From JAQGMJ01 sp036271855 (GTDB lineage Bacteria; Pseudomonadota; Gammaproteobacteria; Burkholderiales; JAEUOS01), in assembly GCA_036271855.1 (NCBI GenBank), contig DATAZV010000246.1, forward strand, positions 1-5,688: a stretch of DNA of 5,688 bases, in the 5' to 3' direction. The first letter of the stretch is position 1; every line of letters begins with the position of its first letter. Of this stretch, positions 1-4,981 are shown piece after piece. Position numbers and translations under genes: made by a program. Under the pieces are notes generated by a model. That model did not search any database and was not told the origin of the DNA. It saw only the letters and a program-made list of their open reading frames with translations.

Positions 1-125
1 AGCTGGGCATCGACGCCACCAACAAATGGCCGGGCGAAACCCAGCGCGAATGGGGCCGGCCGATTGAAATGGATGCGACGGTGAAGGCCAGGGTGGACAG
101 CCTTTGGCAGCAACTCGGGCTTTGA
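1..125 (+). CDS. ubiD: UbiD decarboxylase, C-terminal fragment (3-octaprenyl-4-hydroxybenzoate carboxy-lyase)
   Basis: This is the 3' end of a gene that enters from the left edge; the reading frame has codons starting at position 3 and ends with TGA at 123-125. The visible 40 residues include DATNKWPGETQREWGRPI (from position 12), a segment I recognise as the conserved C-terminus of UbiD proteins, followed by a short helical tail ending in LGL. UbiD is the prenylated-FMN-dependent decarboxylase that removes the carboxyl group of 3-polyprenyl-4-hydroxybenzoate in ubiquinone synthesis, acting in the cytoplasm at the membrane. The cofactor and catalytic residues lie upstream, outside the window, so activity cannot be judged. 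Some UbiD relatives act on other aromatic acids, but this tail is typical of the ubiquinone enzyme. The gene converges on the yqjK-like gene with 38 bp between the two stop codons and no obvious terminator hairpin there. Confidence 0.9.
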   Translation, partial: LGIDATNKWPGETQREWGRPIEMDATVKARVDSLWQQLGL

Positions 126-163
126 CATCCTCACCGCCGCCATACCAACAGAAGAGCTAGTAC

Positions 164-475
164 CTACTTACCGCGAAAGTCTTCGACCACCCGCAGCAGT
201 TGCCAGCCGGCCCAGCCCAGGGCCGCAATGCGGCTGCCCATGCGCCAGAAGCGGCCGAAGGGCAGGCGGCTTAAGACGGCGCCGGTGAGCGCCGCCGTCA
301 GCGGATTGGCGCGCAAGGTCTGGGACAGGCGCACCCAGCGCTGCAGATTGTGGCTGCGCGCCGCACCCGGCGAAAGGCGGCCGGTGACGGCGCGTAACTC
401 CAGGCGCTCGGCGGCGGCGCGAGTTTGCAGCAGCTCTTTTTTCAGTGCGTAGCGCAGGTACGGGTCTTCGGCCAT
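164..475 (-). CDS. Small YqjK-like protein, third gene of a yqjD-yqjE operon
   Basis: The protein has 103 residues from ATG at 475 to TAG at 164-166. I chose this start because GAGGAG (485-490 on the + strand, read in reverse) lies 9 nt upstream. A longer form starting at 520 would overlap the 3' end of the yqjE-like gene by 29 bp and would read through that ribosome site. The N-terminal third is charged and probably helical (LKKELLQTRAAAERLELRA). The second half is Arg/Trp/Gly-rich, with a weakly hydrophobic stretch at about residues 58-98 ending in GWAGWQLLRVVEDF. Its place after yqjD and yqjE, its size and its Trp/Arg-rich C-terminus match E. coli YqjK (99 residues, no defined function). 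Direct sequence similarity is low, so the family call is partly positional. It is probably membrane-associated and lies 16 bp after the yqjE-like stop, so it should share that transcript. Confidence 0.65.
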   Translation of the reverse strand: MAEDPYLRYALKKELLQTRAAAERLELRAVTGRLSPGAARSHNLQRWVRLSQTLRANPLTAALTGAVLSRLPFGRFWRMGSRIAALGWAGWQLLRVVEDFRGK

Positions 476-484
476 GGTCTCGCG

Positions 485-490
485 CTCCTC
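485..490 (-). promoter_or_regulatory. Ribosome binding site fixing the start of the yqjK-like gene
   Basis: GAGGAG on the minus strand lies 9 nt before the ATG at 473-475. It supports the 103-residue start over the upstream in-frame ATG at 520, which lies inside the yqjE-like gene. Confidence 0.6.
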
Positions 491-491
491 T

Positions 492-908
492 TCAGGTTGG
501 ACGGCTGAGCGCGGCAGCATCGGCCTTGAGTTCGGCGATGGTGGCGGCGAACGGCTCGGGATGGTCCTGCAGGCGCGAGCGGATCACCAGGCAGGCCACG
601 GCGGTGATCACCGCGTAAAGCGCGGCCAGGCCGAAAATCGCCAGCAGGCGGTGGCTGTCCCAGAAAACGACGGCGATGCCGAAGGAAAACAGGGCGATGG
701 CGAAAATCGAGAACAGCAGGGCGACCACCCCCAGCGCCATCAGGGCACCGATGCGCGCGCCCTGCTCGGCCACTTCCACGCCCAGCAGTTCCAGCCGGGT
801 GGAAAGAATGGTCAGCAGCAGGCGCACCAGCCGGCGCGCATTGCCCAGCAGGCCGCGCGCGGCGGCCGGGCTGCCGGCACCCTGCCCCGCGGCGGGCTGT
901 TCGGCCAT
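492..908 (-). CDS. yqjE: YqjE-family inner-membrane protein (phage-holin 3_6 superfamily)
   Basis: The protein has 138 residues: a polar, Gly/Ala-rich N-terminus (about 1-20), then a helix with many Arg and Leu residues (LVRLLLTILSTRLELLGVEV, about 28-47). Two membrane segments follow, at about 54-82 and 88-108, and then a soluble tail of about 30 residues. This layout (RLELLGVEVAEQ followed by a two-helix hairpin) is typical of the YqjE family, often annotated as phage holin family although it is chromosomal and not a lysis gene. In E. coli yqjE lies between yqjD and yqjK, as here. The function is not established; an inner-membrane role linked to YqjD is plausible. The start ATG at 906-908 follows a purine-rich GGGGGAGG only 2 nt away, a short but usable spacing. 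The gene lies 21 bp after the yqjD-like stop and is clearly co-transcribed with it. Confidence 0.85.
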   Translation of the reverse strand: MAEQPAAGQGAGSPAAARGLLGNARRLVRLLLTILSTRLELLGVEVAEQGARIGALMALGVVALLFSIFAIALFSFGIAVVFWDSHRLLAIFGLAALYAVITAVACLVIRSRLQDHPEPFAATIAELKADAAALSRPT

Positions 909-929
909 CGCCTCCCCCGGCTTTCGCGC

Positions 930-1235
930 TTAGCGGCGGTTGACCAGCAGCCCCAGCACGAAGCCGATGGCGGCGGCAGCACCGACCGCCTGCCAGGGAT
1001 TGTCGTGCACGTAGTCGTCGGTGGCACGGGCAGCGGCCTTGGCCTTGTCGGCGACGGCATATTGCGCGTCGGCGATTTTTTCCTTGGCGCCGCGCAGCTT
1101 GATGCGCAGCTTTTCGCCCAGGTCGGCCAGCTTTTCGCCGGAGGCAGTGGCCATCGACTTGACGATTTCATCGGCGTCGTTCATCAGGCTCTTGGCGTCG
1201 GTGATCAGTTCGTTGCGTTCTGCTTCGCTAGTCAT
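930..1235 (-). CDS. yqjD: YqjD/ElaB-type DUF883 protein with C-terminal membrane anchor
   Basis: The protein has 101 residues. The first ~75 are charged and alternate Ala/Lys/Glu, predicting a long amphipathic helix or coiled coil. A DDYVHDNPWQAV element (about 73-84) follows, then a C-terminal membrane helix rich in Ala and Gly (about 82-99) ending in Asn-Arg-Arg. The DNPWQAVGAAAAIGFVLG pattern with terminal basic residues is the signature of DUF883 proteins. In E. coli the paralogues YqjD, ElaB and YgaM are tail-anchored inner-membrane proteins expressed in stationary phase, and YqjD has been reported to bind 70S and 100S ribosomes; the same role here is inference. The gene heads a three-gene leftward operon. 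ATG at 1233-1235 is preceded by AAGGA, and a TATAAT promoter lies about 45 bp upstream. It could equally be called an ElaB homologue; the neighbouring yqjE favours yqjD. Confidence 0.88.
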   Translation of the reverse strand: MTSEAERNELITDAKSLMNDADEIVKSMATASGEKLADLGEKLRIKLRGAKEKIADAQYAVADKAKAAARATDDYVHDNPWQAVGAAAAIGFVLGLLVNRR

Positions 1236-1278
1236 CGCATATCCTTGGAGGCAATTGTTATTGACGGTACCTGCGGCA

Positions 1279-1306
1279 ATTATAGGCTCGCGGCCGCAAA
1301 GCTCAA
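1279..1306 (-). promoter_or_regulatory. Sigma70-type promoter of the yqjD-yqjE-yqjK-like operon
   Basis: On the minus strand a perfect -10 hexamer TATAAT occupies 1279-1284. With a 16-bp spacer, TTGAGC at 1301-1306 matches four of six bases of the -35 consensus. The expected transcript start is near 1272, giving a leader of about 37 nt to the yqjD-like ATG. Whether a stationary-phase sigma factor also uses this promoter cannot be told from the sequence. Confidence 0.65.
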
Positions 1307-1356
1307 ACTACAAGCAGGTGACGGCGCTGCCGGCGCGCACCCGGCCATGGAGTCGT

Positions 1357-1389
1357 AAAAAACAAAACCGGGCGCGAGGCCCGGTTTTG
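1357..1389 (-). terminator. Rho-independent terminator of the outer-membrane protein gene
   Basis: An uninterrupted 11-bp stem pairs 1363-1373 with 1379-1389 (CAAAACCGGGC against GCCCGGTTTTG) around a 5-nt loop. Read on the minus strand it is followed at once by a run of six T (1357-1362). The hairpin starts 18 bp after the stop codon of the beta-barrel gene, so it ends that leftward transcript and insulates the yqjD operon promoter just beyond it. Confidence 0.92.
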
Positions 1390-1407
1390 CGATGCGTGAA
1401 GCTTCGC

Positions 1408-2028
1408 TCAGAACGCGTACTTGACGTTCACAGCCCAGTTTTCGCCCTTGATGTCGGTGCCGTTGCCGCTCTTGGTCATCTTGCCGAAGTTTTCGTATTC
1501 AAGACGAATACCCCAGTGGGCGTTGAAGTTATAACCGCCGCCTACACCGGCCAGAAGGTCGGTCTTGTGCTGGTTGTTGCCGGTCAAGCAGACAGTAGTG
1601 CCAGCACCGGATGCGCAGCCATTGATGTTATCAACCCGGTTGAAAGCAGCACCCAGCTTGCCCATCAGGAAGAAATTGTTGGGCAGTGGGAGAGTACCCG
1701 TCGCGGCCAGGCCCCAGGATTCGGACTGGTAGCTGCCGCTGCCGGTCACCGGAAAATTGCTGGTCACGTTGACGTTGGTCTTGCCGAGGTAAACATACTG
1801 GCCTTCAACACCCCAATTCGGCGTGAATTGGTAGCCACCGAACACTTTGCCGCTGGTGTTGTAGTCATCGTCGCCCTGCGCGGTAACGGTAACCCCGCCG
1901 GCGGACGCACTGCTCTGTCCAAGCTTGGCGCGGGCGGCGCCGATGCCGGCACCCACATACCACTGAGCGGAAGCCGGAGCGGCCACGAAGGCGCCGGCAA
2001 TCGCGGCGGCCAAAAGAATCTTTTTCAT
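1408..2028 (-). CDS. Outer-membrane beta-barrel protein (OmpA/OmpW-like, 206 residues)
   Basis: The precursor starts at ATG 2026-2028 with a clear Sec signal peptide: MKK, a hydrophobic core and cleavage after Ala-Ser-Ala at residue 21, leaving a mature N-terminus QWYVGAGIG. I reject the upstream ATG at 2052, which adds eight polar residues before the signal; AGGAG lies 10 nt before the chosen ATG. The mature protein alternates aromatic/Gly strands (WYVGAGIG, KVFGGYQF, WGVEGQYVYLG, FFLMGKLGAAF, LLAGVGGGYNF, WGIRLEYENFG, NWAVNVKYAF) and ends in Phe, the signature recognised by the BAM insertion machinery. Size and strand pattern fit an eight-stranded OmpA-type transmembrane barrel without the periplasmic peptidoglycan-binding domain. 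Two cysteines (138 and 147) lie in what should be an extracellular loop. The ligand is unknown; such barrels serve as small porins, adhesins or structural proteins. It is monocistronic, with its own promoter and terminator. Confidence 0.88.
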   Translation of the reverse strand: MKKILLAAAIAGAFVAAPASAQWYVGAGIGAARAKLGQSSASAGGVTVTAQGDDDYNTSGKVFGGYQFTPNWGVEGQYVYLGKTNVNVTSNFPVTGSGSYQSESWGLAATGTLPLPNNFFLMGKLGAAFNRVDNINGCASGAGTTVCLTGNNQHKTDLLAGVGGGYNFNAHWGIRLEYENFGKMTKSGNGTDIKGENWAVNVKYAF

Positions 2029-2090
2029 TTGAGCATTTCTCCTGTCGGACAAAAATACGAGTTGTTGTTTTTCGCACTATTACAGGGCGT

Positions 2091-2119
2091 ATTTTATGCA
2101 CCGCGTACTGCACTAACAA
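2091..2119 (-). promoter_or_regulatory. Sigma70-type promoter of the outer-membrane protein gene
   Basis: On the minus strand, -35 TTGTTA (2114-2119, four of six consensus bases), a 17-bp spacer and -10 TAAAAT (2091-2096, five of six) form a good promoter. Transcription would start near 2084 and give a leader of about 55 nt before ATG 2028. The surrounding region is notably AT-richer than the genes. Confidence 0.65.
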
Positions 2120-2163
2120 GAGATTAGGCTGAGATTTTGCTGATGCGTGTTATTTACACAACA

Positions 2164-2197
2164 TTTTGGTGCATATTTCCCGATATGTGAACCAAAA
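2164..2197. repeat. Imperfect AT-rich inverted repeat between dacB and the outer-membrane protein gene
   Basis: TTTTGGT (2164-2170) pairs with ACCAAAA (2191-2197), and inside it CATAT (2172-2176) pairs with ATATG (2183-2187). The arms are interrupted by a 1-nt versus 3-nt bulge and enclose a 6-nt loop. It starts 8 bp after the dacB stop and lies 45 bp upstream of the -35 of the next gene. It could be a dacB transcript-end hairpin, although no U-tract follows, or an operator for a dimeric regulator of the outer-membrane protein gene. Confidence 0.55.
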
Positions 2198-2204
2198 GTG
2201 GGCG

Positions 2205-3725
2205 CTAGCCCTCCGAGTAAACCCACTGCAGGAGCGCATCCTGCACCGCCTGGGCGCCGCCGGCGATCGGCGAATTGATCAGGAACACCACCGCATAGCG
2301 CTTGCCGGAAGCGGCGAGTACGTAGCCGGCGATGGAACGCACGTCGTTCAGGGTGCCGGTCTTGATGTGCGCCTGGCCGGCCACATCCTTGCTGCGCAGG
2401 CGCCGCTGCATGGTGCCATCGTAGGCCACCAGGGGCATCGAAGACATGAATTCCGGCATTACCGGACTACGGAAAGCGGCCACCAGCATGCGCCCCAGGG
2501 TTTGCGGCGCGATGCGCTCGATGCGCGAGAGGCCGGAGCCGTTTTCCATCACCAGTTCGTCGCCGCCGATCTTCTTGTCCAGCAGCCAGGTGCGGATGGC
2601 GCGATAGGAGCGGTCCGATGAACCGGGCAGGCGCAGCAGTTCGTGACTGATGCCCAGGAACAGTTCGCGCGCCATCACGTTGTTGGAGTATTTGTTGATG
2701 TCGCGAATGGTCTCGGCCAGGCTTTCGGATTCGATCTCGTAGACCAGGCGGCTGCCCGCGGAAAGCAACCCGTCGCGCACATCACCACCGAGCGTGCCGC
2801 CGGCATCGCTCCAGAGCTGGCGTACCACCGCGCCGGTGTATTGCGCAGCCGTCAGTTCATAGGGATGCAGCCACAGGTTTTTGACGCCGCAGGCCAGCGC
2901 ATAGGTGCCGCTGACCGAGATGCCGGTCGGGTCGATGCGCGTTTTCAGGGCCGGGCCTTTCAGGTCGGTGCAAGGGCCCTTCACCAGCGTCAGGGCGTTA
3001 CGGATCGGCAGCCCGGCAGCGCGCGGCTCGGCGCTGACAGTGACCGTGGCCGAAGCTTCGTCCGGCGCGAAGGTGAGGGCGAAGGCCTTGAAGTTGACCA
3101 GCAGGCCATCCGGCCCGGCGTTGTAGGCGCGCATCGGGTCGCCGTCGAACTTGGCGGCGTCGTAGCCGGAGGCATCGAACACGCTGTGGTCGAGCACGAT
3201 GTTGCCGTGGATTTCGCGGATGCCGCGCGCGCGCACCGCACGCAGTCCCACCGCCAGGTCTTCCTGCGTCAGCTTGGGGTCGCCCGCGCCCTTGAGCACC
3301 AGGTCGCCTTCGAGCACGTCGCCGTGCCGGATGCCGGTTTCGTAGATGCCGGTCTTCCAGATGAACGCGGGGCCGAGAAGCTCCAGCGCCGAGTAGGTGG
3401 TGACCAGCTTCATCACCGAGGCCGGACTCATAGCCTTGTCCGCATTGACGGAAAGCAGCGGCCGGTTGCTGCCGACCTCCTGCACATAAATGCCGAGCGC
3501 GGAACCCGGCAGGCGCGTGCCGCGCAAGGCGGTGGCCACCGGCACCGGCAGCGTCGGTAGCGCCGGCTCCGCCTCGGGCGCCGCCATCGGTGCCACGACT
3601 TGTGGCGAGGCCGAACTTGTCGCCGCTGGCTGCGTTGCCGGTTGCGCCGACAGCCCTCCCACGCCGCTGACCCACAGCGCCAGCACAAGCGCGCCCCTGC
3701 CTGCTGTCTTGCCGATGCCTTGCAT
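2205..3725 (-). CDS. dacB: D-alanyl-D-alanine carboxypeptidase/endopeptidase PBP4 (peptidase S13)
   Basis: This periplasmic penicillin-binding protein trims the terminal D-Ala of peptidoglycan stem peptides and cuts D-Ala-mDAP cross-links. With the start at ATG 3723-3725 the precursor has 506 residues. A signal peptide (about 1-28, core ALVLALWVSGVGG, ending LSAQ) is followed by an Ala/Pro-rich linker (about 29-65), then the catalytic domain. All three active-site motifs of the family are present: SVMK (Ser103, Lys106), SNN (Ser347-Asn349) and KTG (455-457). The large insert between the first two motifs is the usual S13 arrangement, and the length is slightly above E. coli PBP4 (477) because of the linker. 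An in-frame ATG at 3773 has no ribosome site and puts 16 polar residues before the signal, so I prefer 3725. The gene is transcribed divergently from the AAA+ gene and appears monocistronic. Confidence 0.95.
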   Translation of the reverse strand: MQGIGKTAGRGALVLALWVSGVGGLSAQPATQPAATSSASPQVVAPMAAPEAEPALPTLPVPVATALRGTRLPGSALGIYVQEVGSNRPLLSVNADKAMSPASVMKLVTTYSALELLGPAFIWKTGIYETGIRHGDVLEGDLVLKGAGDPKLTQEDLAVGLRAVRARGIREIHGNIVLDHSVFDASGYDAAKFDGDPMRAYNAGPDGLLVNFKAFALTFAPDEASATVTVSAEPRAAGLPIRNALTLVKGPCTDLKGPALKTRIDPTGISVSGTYALACGVKNLWLHPYELTAAQYTGAVVRQLWSDAGGTLGGDVRDGLLSAGSRLVYEIESESLAETIRDINKYSNNVMARELFLGISHELLRLPGSSDRSYRAIRTWLLDKKIGGDELVMENGSGLSRIERIAPQTLGRMLVAAFRSPVMPEFMSSMPLVAYDGTMQRRLRSKDVAGQAHIKTGTLNDVRSIAGYVLAASGKRYAVVFLINSPIAGGAQAVQDALLQWVYSEG

Positions 3726-3730
3726 TCCTT

Positions 3731-3734
3731 CTCC
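3731..3734 (-). promoter_or_regulatory. Ribosome binding site deciding the dacB start
   Basis: GGAG on the minus strand lies 5 nt before the ATG at 3723-3725, with an AGGA right next to the start codon. The alternative ATG at 3773 has only an A/C-rich leader without a Shine-Dalgarno match. Confidence 0.55.
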
Positions 3735-3800
3735 GGATTGCGCACACCCAAGGGCGCCGCGCAGGGTGTTCATTGTGTTGTTGGTACAGCCGTTGCTTTA

Positions 3801-3809
3801 ATTATCACA
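3801..3809 (-). promoter_or_regulatory. Putative extended -10 promoter of dacB
   Basis: Minus-strand TGTGATAAT has the TGn extension plus GATAAT (five of six -10 bases, 3801-3806). No good -35 lies 16-18 bp upstream, which extended -10 promoters tolerate. Transcription would start near 3794, about 69 nt before the preferred dacB ATG. Confidence 0.5.
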
Positions 3810-3978
3810 TGCAGCCCCGCTGCACGGCAGTTGGCTCTGATTGGCAGCCGCCGGGCACGATTGCTAACTGGTAAACAGGTCAGATTTTCCGTAGCTTCTC
3901 CGTCAACGGGGAATTTTTGCAGTGCGTTAGTGTGAATGTGTGGCGTTTCCTTTTGATCGCATCTCTTCGGAGGACATC

Positions 3979-4971
3979 ATGAACACCGCCGTCTTGCCCG
4001 TCCCGGCTTCCGCCGCTTTCTCGTTGCCGCTTGCCGATTACAAGCAGGTCTACGACTGTGCCGATGTGGAAGAAGCGCTGCAGGAAATCCGCCCCGGACA
4101 GAACGATGCGCTGATCGATACCTACCAGAAGATGCTGCGCATCGGCGGCAACCGCTTCGCGGTCAAGCCCTCCTCGCTGCCGGTGATGGAAAAACTCTAT
4201 GACGACTTGCCCAATTTCGGTGAAGTCCTCGATGACATCAAGCGCCAGCTTTCGCTGTGCGTCGGCAGCCGCGACCGCCTCGAACTCGCGCCGATGCTAT
4301 TGCTGGGCGACCCCGGCATCGGCAAGACGCATTTCGCCAAGCGCATTGCAAATCTGCTGGGCACCGGCTTCGGCTTCATCTCGATGAGCTCGCTCACCGC
4401 CGGCTGGATCATCGGCGGCGCTTCCTCGCAATGGAAAAACGCCAAGCCGGGCAAGGTGTTCGAAACCTTTTTGCGCGGCGAGTACGCCAACCCGGTGATG
4501 GTGGTCGACGAGATCGACAAGGCCGCCTCCGACGGCGCCTACGATCCGCTGGGCGCGATGTACAGCCTGCTGGAGCACGATACGGCAAAGGAATTCATCG
4601 ACGAGTTCATCGAGATTCCGCTCGACGCTTCCGAGGTGGTGTGGGTGGCCACCGCCAACGATGCGCGCCACATTCCCGAGCCGATTTTGTCGCGGATGAA
4701 CGTCTACGAGATCGAGTCACCGGACCATGACGCCGCCTGCCGCATCGGCCGCGCCATCTACAGCGAAATCCGCGACTCGCACGACTGGGGCCGGCGTTTT
4801 CCCGCCACGCCCCATGATGACGTACTCGACTGCCTGGCCTCGCTCTCGCCGCGCGATATGCGCAAGGCGATCAATCAGGCCTTCGGCAACGCCAGCCTGG
4901 CCGGGCGCGACGAGATCAGGGCCGACGACATCGAGCGCCGCGACGCGAAAAAATCCCGCATCGGCTTTTAG
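3979..4971 (+). CDS. Lon-type AAA+ ATPase without a protease domain
   Basis: The protein has 330 residues and no signal peptide or membrane segment, so it should be cytoplasmic. I chose ATG 3979 because GGAGG (3969-3973) lies 5 nt upstream; the in-frame ATG at 3940 has none. After an ~80-residue N-terminal region comes one AAA+ module. It has Walker A GDPGIGKT (110-117), Walker B VMVVDEIDK (173-181), sensor 1 Asn in VATAND (N227), an arginine finger in PILSRMNVYEI (R239) and a sensor 2 Arg in SPRDMRKAI (R292). The order DEIDK, DPLGAMYSLLEHD, FIDEFIEIPLDASEVVWVATAN, IPEPILSRM follows the ATPase module of Lon protease more closely than MoxR or ClpX. The coiled-coil substrate domain and the Ser-Lys protease domain of Lon are both missing. 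All ATPase residues look intact. It is the first gene of a pair with a trypsin-like protease and may be its ATPase partner; that role is inferred. Confidence 0.87.
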   Translation: MNTAVLPVPASAAFSLPLADYKQVYDCADVEEALQEIRPGQNDALIDTYQKMLRIGGNRFAVKPSSLPVMEKLYDDLPNFGEVLDDIKRQLSLCVGSRDRLELAPMLLLGDPGIGKTHFAKRIANLLGTGFGFISMSSLTAGWIIGGASSQWKNAKPGKVFETFLRGEYANPVMVVDEIDKAASDGAYDPLGAMYSLLEHDTAKEFIDEFIEIPLDASEVVWVATANDARHIPEPILSRMNVYEIESPDHDAACRIGRAIYSEIRDSHDWGRRFPATPHDDVLDCLASLSPRDMRKAINQAFGNASLAGRDEIRADDIERRDAKKSRIGF

Positions 4972-4974
4972 GAG
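4970..4974 (+). promoter_or_regulatory. Ribosome binding site overlapping the ATPase stop codon
   Basis: AGGAG begins within the TAG stop (4969-4971) of the AAA+ gene and lies 7 nt before the GTG at 4982. It is the best match in the short junction. It fixes a GTG start for the protease gene and suggests translational coupling of the pair. Confidence 0.75.
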
Positions 4975-4981
4975 CGGGCCC

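Larger units (their letters stand above)
3726..3978. other. Divergent intergenic region between dacB and the AAA+ gene
   Basis: These 253 bp hold the dacB leader and its putative extended -10 promoter in the left part. On the + strand I see no convincing sigma70 -10/-35 pair for the ATPase-protease pair, although the GGAGG ribosome site at 3969-3973 is strong. The promoter of that pair is therefore unassigned; it may need an activator or an alternative sigma factor. No repeat, RNA gene or small ORF with a ribosome site stands out. Confidence 0.5.

Noticed and set aside
492..908. Reading the YqjE-family gene as a phage holin and hence a prophage remnant
   Set aside because: The holin name of this family is historical. 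The gene sits in a yqjD-type operon beside ubiD and dacB, with no phage genes or attachment sites nearby.
474..1358. 294-codon open frame on the + strand opposite the yqjD-yqjE operon
   Set aside because: It lies antisense to two recognisable membrane-protein genes, its translation is low-complexity Gly/Gln/His-rich and resembles no family, and it has no ribosome site. It is a GC-bias shadow.
2147..2159. Small palindrome GTGTTATTTACAC upstream of the outer-membrane protein promoter, considered as a CRP/FNR-type operator
   Set aside because: The arms are only 4 bp, and neither the TGTGA nor the TTGAT core is present. That is too weak to call a site.
2643..3560. 305-codon open frame on the + strand inside dacB
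   Set aside because: It is fully antisense to the catalytic domain of PBP4, whose three motifs are intact. The Arg/Gly/Ala/Val-rich translation is typical of antisense frames in GC-rich genes.
3842..3857. Sigma54-like -24/-12 element (GG and GC with correct 10-bp spacing) upstream of the AAA+ gene
   Set aside because: The -24 half is good (TGGCA), but the -12 half reads GGGCA instead of TTGCA and no enhancer-type site is visible. A chance match is likely.
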